DNA of 64,000 bases from Chionis minor (Eukaryota; Chordata; Aves; Charadriiformes; Chionididae). The position numbers were made by a program, and so were the translations under genes. The stretch is taken from NCBI GenBank assembly GCA_013398295.1, contig VZSF01008955.1:355623-419622 (forward strand), given 5' to 3'. Positions 1 through 23,800 of this stretch are shown here, one piece after another. The notes under the pieces are model-generated. The model saw nothing but the letters and a program-made list of their open reading frames with translations, was not told the origin of the DNA and did not search any database. How positions within the stretch are numbered: position 1 is the first letter of the stretch; each line of letters starts with the position of its first letter.

Positions 1-251
1 CCTGTGCGCCCGGCGGGCCGCCTGTCACGCCGGCTCCGTCTCTTGCTCCGGCCGCGGCTCGGCCCCCGTCCCGCTCCAGCTACGCCATAGCGACGGCGAC
101 AGCGAGGGCGCCGGGGGAGGGGGGGGCGGCCGGAGCGCGGCTCACTTCCGCCCCGCTGGGGCGGTGCTGGGGCGGCGGCCGGGGGAGGTGGCGGCGGAGG
201 GCGGGAAGTGATGCACTCTGCCGGCTTCCGCCAGCGGCGCCCCCCGCCGTT

Positions 252-13123
<12,872 letters not shown>

Positions 13124-13809
13124 TTCTAATTAATGACTCTTGTAAGCAAAAGGTACTTAATTACTTTTAAATTAGTAATAATAGTACACTGCTTGTGCTG
13201 CTTCGAGGTTGGGGTTTGGCACTTTTTTCCTTCTGTCTCACGACCCTGCGGCTTTCTAGCTGAGCCACGTCTGCATTCAGAGCCATGCTTGGATTCACAA
13301 CCAGTAACGTCTTTAATCTTTTCTATCTGTAGTTCATAATTTAACTGTAATCTCATTTTAAGCTCTAGATTATGACTCCTATCAGTACTCCTATGAGCAT
13401 ATAAAAGCACAAAGTATGTCAAAAACATCTGGAGCAGGTCACTAGTTTTTGAATCTGTGAGGGGCACGATTGATTTAGGCAGGGGAGCTGTGTGTGCCTG
13501 CAGTCAGTAATTACAGCCCGTTGCTCCTTCCCGGCTCTGGCAGACTGAGCTGCTGCTAATCTGGCAGGTATACAAAAACAAGTAAAAGATGAAACTTTGA
13601 AAAAAAAATTGAGGAATAATAATCCTGGTTTAGATCGCTTGGTATACTTAAGCAATTTATTTTTACATGAGGATACTTTGATAGTGTCTAATTATTTGTT
13701 ATAAATACTGTAATAGTGTTCATGGATTCATAGGGCAAAGCTAACAAACATGTTGGCCTGCCTTGACACTACTGGTACATTGGTAAGGAAATGCTGATTC
13801 AAATCATTA

Positions 13810-13815
13810 AATAAA
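13810..13815 (+). terminator. DEPDC4: Candidate DEPDC4 poly(A) signal
   Basis: AATAAA about 690 bases past the last proposed DEPDC4 stop codon. Other AATAAA words lie further on (near 14675 and 15107), so assignment is tentative. Confidence 0.35.
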
Positions 13816-13906
13816 TATGCAATATTATGTTATAGGGGATAAATTACTTCTTGAATCTTCATGGCAGCCATTTAATTATGTATTATTTATTAATCATGTA
13901 TTGGAC

Positions 13907-14340
13907 ATAGAAACATAGGATTGAGATTGGAAGGGACCTCTCGTCTACTCCCACTGCCCAGCTCACAGTGGAGTCAATGCAGATTGCTCAGGGCCTTTTC
14001 CGGTTGACTTTAGGATATCTCTAAGGCTGGAGATGCCACAACCTCTGAAGTGAATCTGGTCCACAGTTTGATCAGCCTCACCGTATTTAAACAAACAAAA
14101 AAACCCAACCCCAAAACAACCACCAAATCACAACAATCCCTCCACCTTATGTTTAGGTAGAACTTCTTATGTTTCTTGCCTTCTGTCCTTTCACTGGGCA
14201 GTGTCTTTCTTGCCCAGTTGTCTTTACTCCCTCCCCTGAGCCTTCTCTTCTCAAGGCTAAACAATTGCAGCTCTCAGCCTCTTCCTTCTATGACGGATGC
14301 TCCAATTCCTTATCATTTTCATGGCCCCTTTGCTGGTTAA
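13907..14340 (-). mobile_element. Old CR1 LINE fragment
   Basis: Antisense CR1 3' end: 'catagaaacataggattgag', 'attggaagggacctc', 'ggctggagatgccacaacctc', then on toward the reverse-transcriptase end with 'ccttctcttctcaaggctaaacaa' and 'agctctcagcctcttcc'. It is interrupted by an A/C-rich patch at 14090-14135. Confidence 0.8.
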
Positions 14341-14705
14341 GCTCTGCTGTGACCACGATATTTTTTTTTTTTTATTGTGAACGTTCTCCTTTAGGTGTCT
14401 GTATCCTCAGCTGCTCTTAAAATGTGTGGTCAGAGTTACCAGGATACCAAAGCTTTCTGAAAACAAGTGCTGATTTCTTTTTATTTTGTAAGTTGAAAGG
14501 GTTACACTGTTAGATATATCCAACTGTGTATAAGTAATAGGTTGCGTTAACTTACATATTTCAAGTGGCCTTATTTAAATGACCTGGCCTTATTACAAGT
14601 CAGGGAATGTAGTTGAAAGCTGTCTGTGGGTCCTTGTTTATGCACTTGTTATTTAACAGTGACTGTCCAGTGTAAAATAAATAATTTATGGCGGAGGAAA
14701 AAAAG

Positions 14706-14775
14706 ACGAAGTTTCGTATTTCAGAGGTGAATGCCCTAATTACTAGACCACAGGGCCACGTATTCTTTTTCCAGC
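14706..14775 (-). repeat. Possible tRNA-derived SINE relic
   Basis: On the minus strand the text GGCCCTGTGGTCTAGTAATT, then AGGGCATTCACCTC, resembles the A-box half of tRNA-derived SINEs (TGGTCTAGTGGTTAG...). A B-box-like ACGAAACTTCGTC follows. It could be a decayed SINE head or a tRNA pseudogene; no full cloverleaf is present. Confidence 0.35.
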
Positions 14776-17145
14776 CCTGTGTTGGGGTTTTGGTCATTCT
14801 CCCAGGAAAGGGAGCATGTACAGAAATAGGTTATTGAGAATTGTAAACAGGAAAGTATTTCCTGATTAAGTGCTTCTGGTGTTGAGTAGTGGGAGAAGGG
14901 GATTTCAGTTTGGTTTTTTATCTCTCTTCAGTCCCTTTACTGGGTCTCACTCAAAATACTGAACCTGGTAACAGGGAGGGGTGGTAACATGGTAATTTGT
15001 AGGCTAGATGGACTAAGAATTGCTCTGGGAAAAACTGTGCTTTTAGAAAACAAATTCTTGCACTTTGTGACCTGATTAGAATTTTCTTGTGCTAATTTAA
15101 AGATGATAATAAAGCATTGCATAAAAAGTGATGAATTGGTCTATCATTTAATAGTGCTTTCATAAGGAACAGGCAGCTCAGTGGGTGTAGAACCAGGTCT
15201 CAAACGGCAAAGAAATGCTTCAAGTGGACAGCAGGAGTTGATAGCTGCCAGCTGCTTTCCTTCAGTTCATGGGGCAAGATGTCAAGATTGATCCAGTTTT
15301 GCAAAGGAAAGGAGGAACTCTTGGGACCCCTATTTTATTCACCTACCCCGACAGAAGGATTTACTAATTCTTAATCTTCCATTGAAAGAAACATGCCATT
15401 TCACATTTAAGTATATGGGGCTGCTGAACAGAACAAGTTTGGTGAGCTACAGGTTACTGGTTTTCATTGTTACACTTCCAGTTACCTTCTGAAATTAAGG
15501 AAACTTCATTGGGTTTCTGAAAGTGCTATCACTTATTTTTGACAATATTTGACACAGAATTATTTCATAGGGAAACTTGGCCCTCTCAGTCATTTCTATT
15601 TATGGTATCTAGCATAGAGGTATCAAATTAATTGCCGGTATGAATTTGTATGTGAAGTATAAAATTCACAGAGTGAAGTTTAGTCTAGAGGTGCTTTCTA
15701 GGGCAGTCTTAAAGAACAGGTGATGCCACCTTCAAAGTAAGGAGGCTTTCTTCTACTCTTACAGCATTCCCGTTTGCTCCTACCAAGGAAAAGATTCATT
15801 GTTGCTTTTATGGGAACGTACGTATTTCTGTATTTTAAGTCCCAGCTAAAGCATACTGATGATTTTGCAAAGCAGTTATTTAAAAAACTAGAGGTTGGGC
15901 ACAACGGCCTCTGCACGCAGCTATCAAAACCCAGTGTACTAGACTTACTGATGTCCTGTATTTTCTTACACAAAGTAATACAACAGCTGCATCCAAGAGT
16001 TTGTAGGTGGTGGTCTCCTGCCTCCTGTGTGGCTTATGTAGCAGCAAGTTAGACTGGAAGAAAAGTCACCATAAGCTGGCAGTCCAAAGTCAAAAAGATC
16101 ATATTCAAGAAAAAAGATCATCTCAAAAAGCTATTTAATTGGGGCAGCTCATCATCAACATCTCCCATTCTCTGGAGTGTTGGCTTCTCTTCTATATTAT
16201 CCTTATGCTGAGACCTCTGGCCAGCAACAGGAGCAGCTCATGTGAACCTGGAATGTTGATCAGAACAACGTGGCTCTAACTCCACGTGCTTATCTGAAGT
16301 AGGAAAAAACCGGAAGCCAGAGCTGAGGATGTCTCTCTATCTTACTGCTATCAGTGATCCCAGGGGCTGGTGGTATACACCTTTGTTTCCCTTATTCACA
16401 GCACTGATCATTCAACGACATCGATTACCCTTGGGTCACAGAGCACCACAATTATTCCGACGGTAATACTCTCCAGTTGTGCTTCATAGTGCCCCTCTTT
16501 GGGCCTTCTGCAGGAGCATGAAATTCAGTGAAACCTCTGCTTGATCCCTGCCATCAACTGCCTCAGTCAGTCAGATGTGTACATACACCCCCTGGTTTGA
16601 CACAGGGGCAGACGAGAGGGAATATGAGACTTCAGCTGAGAACAGGACACCCCTCTGCAAATCCGAGACCACTGAGTATCACAAGTCTTACTAAAAAGGG
16701 CAATTTCCATGTGGCCATGAGCTGCATCAGGTCAAGATCAGCGTCAGCACCTGTGTGTCCCTCATCCACCCGTCCTGGCACCCAAGCAAACCTGGTGGGC
16801 ACCCCCTGACCACCGCAGCCCTCCGAGGTGTCTATCTGGCTTCTGCCCTGTCCTGTCGCTCTTTCCCCTCCTGCAGGCAATGCTGCGCACGCCCAGGGCG
16901 CAGTAACGGAGCTTCTGGCGTCACCTTTGCTCTGTGAACAGAAGTAACAGGTACAGGCTGGGGCATTCGTGTTTATCTGGAATGCCCCGACAGGACACAG
17001 ATGGGATCACCCAGGACACAGCTGCAAGCTTCGGTCATCTTAGAATGAAGCCATCACAGCTTCTGATGGCACCTTTTCAGAACGGTGAGGGAAGTGGCAA
17101 GAAGCTTATTTGCTCAGCCCTTGTTTAAAACAAAAAACAAACAAA

Positions 17146-17163
17146 CCCCCCCCCCCCCCCCCC
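17146..17163. repeat. Poly(C) run of 18
   Basis: Eighteen consecutive C bases following an A/C-rich patch in the intergenic region. Length in the assembly may be unreliable. Confidence 0.9.
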
Positions 17164-17544
17164 AATCTACTAACCCCAAATCCCTTCTTAAAAAGGAATT
17201 GTTCAAATTACTCTTTTCTCAAAGCCTAAGAATACTTTCAATAGCAGCAGCCACATTTCAAGTATATTTCTCTCATGGCTATTCACTAAAACAACCAAAA
17301 ATAAAACTCATTTATTCCTTTTCAGGATAGGCAATCTCAAAGAGACCTTTTGAGATATGTTTAACATCCACCCAATTGCATGCGTAAGTTAGAATAATAT
17401 TCATTCTGGGGGAAAAAAAAAAAAAATGATTTCTTCTTACTATGTATTTTTACTGCTTCACGCATTGAGGTTCTCTGCAATGAAGCTATAAGTAAAAGAT
17501 GAGAACATAATGAAATGACAAAGAACATACTAGGCTTGTAAAAC

Positions 17545-17550
17545 TTTATT
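17545..17550 (-). terminator. ACTR6: ACTR6 poly(A) signal
   Basis: TTTATT on the + strand reads AATAAA on the minus strand, about 145 bases after the ACTR6 stop codon. This gives a short 3' UTR ending near 17530. Confidence 0.7.
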
Positions 17551-17693
17551 TTTTAACTCTGAAAATGATTTTTTCCCAACCCACTTAAATACAGGAAAGC
17601 TAAAACACAATCCTAACTGACAGAAAACAGGTTGTAGTTCAGAATTCCATTCTGAGTAAAACAATGGAATAAAAATGTATCCAACTATGCTAC

Positions 17694-17823
17694 CTATATA
17701 TCAAATTTCTCTTCACAGATATTGTGTCCATGTTCTTCATAATCTTCCCTAGTTACTACCATGTCTTCAAAATCATCATTTTCAGAAATGAGCTTCCCAC
17801 CTTCCCAAGAATAAGTGATAGGG
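17694..17823 (-). CDS. ACTR6: ACTR6 coding exon 11 (C-terminus)
   Basis: Acceptor TTTTTCAG. It reads [18 protein letters not shown] to CEEKFDI, with TAG at 17696-17694. Confidence 0.95.
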
Positions 17824-20800
17824 CTGAAAAATGAACAAAGGCACTGTTACTTATCTGTAAGTTCATTTAGAATAGAATTATGCAGTGATTATTTCAAAGA
17901 CTTTATTTAGACATACCTATTAAAAATACATTTTTCATCGCTAAATCAAACCATTCTGCTCCAGAGAAGTTATGAGACAAAGTTTTAAATTTTAGCAGGG
18001 CTAATTGACTTTGCTTTTTATAAAAAGCTAGTGCCTCTTTGGAGGCAGGTATGAAGAGGGAAGGAAGTGGAGATATTTTTTTATTTACTTTGCACAAATA
18101 ATGATGCTTTAAAAATATTTTAAAATACTCTTTTATAAAGTAAAAACTTCACTTTTCAAAAAGTGAAGATTTTTTTGTACTTCCAAGGTATACTTGTTTT
18201 TTCTGAACTGCATACTGTCTCTCTGCAAAGATGTTACCCCTTCCAAATCCATGAAGTGGCTACATTAATAACGACACAGCAGCATTCAGATGCTGAAAAT
18301 TCTTCTAAGTAAAAGACTAAAGTCTAATCTTGCATACTTATACATCCACCTAATGAAAACACAGTCTTATTTATCTGTTTACAATAAAAAGACTGATCCT
18401 GAAAACACTGACTTATATGCTTAACTTTATTAGCTGAAGTACAGGGCAAGCAGATAATCTCTAATTTACTTGGTTTGTCTTAAAATACACTGATTTAAAA
18501 CATTCTTCTTGTACAATTTTTGGTTCACTTAATATTTAAATTAACCCCTTTACTCAACCTATCAACCAATCAGCAACAGAAATTCTACTTTATAGTTTGT
18601 TCTGCTAGAAGGACAAAGCTTGTTCAGTACAGTTTAGAACTTACTTTTCGGGAAGAACAACAGAAACATCATAATCAGTTGGAGTAAGACAGCGAACTTC
18701 AGAATAAACCCGATCTCTGAAGCCTGGAAAAAGGGTGTTTCCCCCAGTCAAAACTATATTCTTGAAGAAATGAGGCTGCATTTCTGTAAAATAAAGTAAA
18801 TTTGTAGTTAGAGACTGAATATATATTTCAATTTCACATCTGCCAACACAATTCCCCTTTCAAAAGGGATTGTAAATTATACATTTTTTTAAGAGTACAA
18901 AATAATAGCCTCAATGCTGTGATACTTATGTGGTATCATAAAACCTATGAAAGTTGTCTTTGTAATAAGAACATTAATTAAGCTTTAGTATTACTTCTGA
19001 CAAACACAGCAGTCAGAAAGGTTTTTTACTTTGATGCTTGAATTACTGAGTTTGATCAGTTTCATTTTTCTCTTCAGTTTGATTTTTCACTTCTTCCAGT
19101 GAAGAAAGCTAATTTAAAACACAACTAAAACTAATTTCAAGTATATGCCATCATTGGCATCAACAACAGATATGACACATTAGAAAAAGTTGTTGAGAAG
19201 AATTAAGTCTACAGTGATTAACTGAAACAAGAGTAGAAACCAATCAATGAATCACCACAAAACTGTGTTTGCCTAACAGAGAATCTTGTAGACAATCGGT
19301 TCTAAAGTATATGACACACACCAGAAGACAGAACAGTTCACAACAACTTAGCAATTGGCTTATTGAGAGTACTAGCTTCTGAAGACACATCGGATGCTGA
19401 AAAAAACCAAACAAAACAAAAAACAAAATAAAAAAAATCCACAACAAAACAAGACAATACACAAACACTTTTCAAAATACTTTTAGTTTATACCTTCAGG
19501 TAAATTCTGAATAGAATAAACAATGGCTTCAGGAATTCCCATCTCTTGAATACCAATATCCGAAGGATGGAAGAGTATTTCTGGAACTGCAAATCTTTCA
19601 TTTGCTAGACGAAGTATTTGCTCACCAGTCTTGTATTTTCCACTTAACACCATCTCTTCCCTTGGCTAAATTAAAGACATGAATAGTAGCCGCTGCTTAA
19701 GAAAAGAAATTACATTCTAGGGTATTCAGCTAATCTTTTTAATGTACTGCAGAGGTAAGTAATATATTCTATGTTAAGTGGTATTATCAACAAATCTTTT
19801 AAGAATAATACATACTCTGGTATTAAATCTGAAGTGACTTTGCTCTTACCAACCGCAGTTTTGCCTAAAGCAAAATAAACCAGATATGCACAAGAGTGGC
19901 TTTAAAAGAGAGACTTACAAAAAAGCATCAAAGCTGAGAAAACATTTTCCAACTTTAAAAAAAACCCCAACAATAATGGTGTGGATGGGTTGTATGACAG
20001 AGCACAAGCGTAGAAAGCTAGAAGCATTAAGCAACACAACATAAAATGCTATGCTAGAAAAACAGGATTTAATTTTCATCTCAACTTCCTAAGGAAAACT
20101 TTACCAATGAATGCACAGCACAGAAAGGAGTTACAATATAGCATTAGAAAAAAGAAAGTCTTTTTAACCTCTCTACTAGACTTGTGCAGGGGAACAGTCT
20201 AAAAAATACGTCAAAAACCTATCATTACCTTACAAAATCCCTTTTTGATTGTGCTGAAGTCTGGCAAAACATAATCTACCATTACAGTATTTTCCTCTCC
20301 TTTCAATCTGAAAGAATACAAAATGCAACAGAATAAAGAACAAGTTCTAAATCCCAACTATGTTATACTGACAAGACTTTGTCAAAGACGAAGACTTTAC
20401 TTTGACTTAACTGAAAAATTTTCTGATTAAGAGTATAGTTTTGTTTGTACAAATAGATTATTCAGGAGTATCAACTTTTGCATTTAGTACCATCGTATAC
20501 ATACTTGGCAATGTCCATGTCCTTGTAAAAATCTTGAGAAACATAACACACATCTTCTTTCACTTGATTAATTACATGCGTTTCATCCATAACATGTAGC
20601 TGCCTGTGAAAAACAAAACACAAAACCACAGAAGTTTGAGAATAATTAAGTCTTAGCATCTGTCCAGAAACCTGTCCAATTTTCCACTGGAAATGAGCAA
20701 CCATAGTTTCCATATCACAGAAAGTTACTGCCTCAATATTTAAAACTTGTATTCCATTTACAAAAGCATTCCTGGCCTACTGGAGTTTAATATTTTCCTA

Positions 20801-23800
20801 TTTCACAGATCAATAACTAGAAACTTCTACCTGCATTTGCCCAAAGTCTTCATAACAAGCATAGCCATAATCCTGCAATTAGTGCTACCAGCAAAGATCT
20901 TTACCTAGATAAAGTTTCAAGCTAAAGGATCCTAATGGAAAGTTGATCCTATTGAATTTTATTTGTGGTACTGACAGAATCAGCCAACTGATAGCCAACT
21001 GACTGATGATCTACTGAGACATCTCAGAAAACACACAAGGACTTGGATAACTGTGAGGACACAGGTAACCTCAGCAACTTCAAAAGCAATGGCACTTTAA
21101 AAACTAACAGCCTAATTCTTCAAGGAGCTTAGAGTTCATCTTAATTCATCTTGAGCTTAAGCTTGAGATGGCAGCTACCAGATTATAACAGAGAAAAATT
21201 CCCTCTTTCTTTAAACATCACTTAATCTGAAGTTCACAGAACCAGTAAGAATATCCCCACAAATTTCTAGTTCATTTCATGCCAGGTTCTCAAGATGACG
21301 ATAGGCATGCTTTACCTGTAAGAGATGATCTCCTTTAGATGGTTGGTTAAGAGTTTTCCTCCAACATTAATCCTACAGAAAAGGAGTAACACATGGACTT
21401 CTGTCATTAATAACTTCAGGCATAGCAAACAATTCTTCTAGAAAACATATACTGGAGTTTACCTGATGATTGCCTCTTTCTTCTTTTTACTTCTACAATA
21501 AGGTACAATGTGTGTAAAAGAATATCCACTATCCACAATGATACAACACAGCTCAGATGGATTATCCCGGAAATACCTATGCGCACTAAGAGCTCCAGCT
21601 GAAATACAGAACATTTCATTCAATTTTTATGTGAATATACACTTTTAGAATTTACATAGATATGCAAGTGTATGTGTATTTTAAATGCCTTTGACTGGCT
21701 TACAAAACCTCGCAACATAATACTACAGCAAACACATTAATTAATTTTCACAGTGGATAAAATTAAGTATCGTATATCCCCCCATTTATTCTTTTTCAAG
21801 AATTCCAGTCCGTGTTCAGTTTCCTCTCCTAAAGTCCACGCAGACTGACTGCACCACAATTTAGAAGACTTATAATGTTATTTACACCTTCCCTGTAAGA
21901 TATATTTCATTATTTCATTTTCTTTGCTAATAGAAAACAAAACCAACAAAAAACCACCACTACTCCCCCCCTGTCCCCCCCCAAAAAAAGGAAAGGTATC
22001 AAAGTCTTCATGCAAGTCTTTGGTAGACTGTCTTTAATGCTATCCTGTTTCAAAATCCATCCATTATCTCTGTCATCCTGAGTCTCGTCAGATTTCCTTT
22101 AATTATATTCCATGACACTCTTAAGAAAGTAGTATAAGAGTACAGCTGGAATTTTAAAAAAGTTTAATCCAGTTAGAGTACATATAGGACCACATTACTC
22201 AAGACCCAGCAAGGAAGCAAAGTAACTTATTTACTATCTTTATATATACACGCATGTGCATATGCATGCACGGATCTTTATTTATTTATTTAAAAGGTTA
22301 ACCTTCAAAATACATAAATGTGAACCAGAAGGAAACAGACTTACCATTTACTCTAAGAACTGCTTGAAACTGATATTCTTCAAACAGAATTTCATTCATG
22401 GATTCTTGTATTGAACTGAAGTTAAAATAAGGTTCGGTAATAATAATATTGGTATCTACAAAATCCACCTATGAAAAACACATTAAGACTGTCATTACAC
22501 AAAACTTAGAAATTAATACTCCATTACCGTATTTTGCAGCAGCTGAAGATCATATTAATCCGAAGACATGACTACCACTTGCCGTATCTGTTTGCAGAAG
22601 CTAGGCTTAGAAAGTTTTAGTTTTGTTAAAGACTTCATGACCAGTGATAAAATTTTGTCGAATTGATGGGTGAAAACATACTAGAAGGGAACACCTTCAT
22701 ACAAATGCTGTTCCTGCAGAAGTGTATCCAACATTTTGAAGAGATATACCCATAAATGAACACTACATACTAACCTAAGATACTTTACACTAATCATGTC
22801 AACTACAGAAAGGTAAGTCTCTTCAACAGCTCAGCACTTGCATCACAGTCCCGTGCAAAGTAGAATCAATGATAAACCTCCCAGCGACCTCTAATGAGGC
22901 CAAAGATCCTGGGCTTTCTGCATTTACTGATATCTCAAATTCCTTTAGAGAGGACTTCAGAGGGTTACTTCAACCATAACTGGATATGGCCCTAAATGTC
23001 CAGCTGCATCTCTCTATAGTCTTCACTCATGAAAAAGAATTAAAACCAAATTCTCCTTGCAACCACGACTAAATTGAATCTTAATTCCAAAATTAAAATG
23101 AAAGCTAAGGATCAAAAGCCAGCACTGTATATTTTTATGTATGGAGACTAAGACATTTTGAGGCATTACTTTCATTCTCAGGTCCGTTCTGCCTCCTAGG
23201 TGTTACAAAAAACAAAAAACTATATATAACATAAAAAGTATAAAGTATTATACTTCTATATGTTATATAAAGTATATAACAATACTTTTTTTTTTAAGAA
23301 AAATTAAAAGGGAAGCCTTACTACAATTTTTGGGTTAAACCCAGTTCATGTGATAAATAAGAAAAATGAAGTATGAGGTATTTCTATTTTATACATTCAA
23401 CTTACCCTTAGGCGTAAAATGGTTTGCCAAATATGTTACTTAATGCGTATCTCTTTTGGCCAACTGACTTTGCTCATCATTCTCTTACATCAACAGTTAC
23501 TTGATCTCTAAACCACACTGTATCTGCCTACAATTATTATTTTTCACTAACTTGAACTCGTAATTATACTGATATGAATTCCTTAACATATGTGAAGTGA
23601 ACTGAAAGTAGGAACACAGACAAAACTGAAAAATTGTAATGTTTTTTAAATTCCTAAACCAGAGCTCAAAGTAAAAATTTTCTTCAGTTTGCAAAAAACC
23701 AAATCCCTGTGATTTCTAACTGCAGGCACTTTCAAAGAGAACAGTAAGCTCCCCAGTTATAGTTAATATTTGATGTACTTATGTTAATTCCACTAGTCAG

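Larger units (their letters stand above)
13124..17544. other. Intergenic region between convergent DEPDC4 and ACTR6
   Basis: It holds the DEPDC4 3' UTR, with a candidate poly(A) signal AATAAA at 13810-13815, a CR1 fragment, a possible SINE relic and a C-run. The somewhat GC-richer stretch 16100-17100 has short open frames on both strands (for example 16528-16809) but no recognised domain or repeat. Confidence 0.6.
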
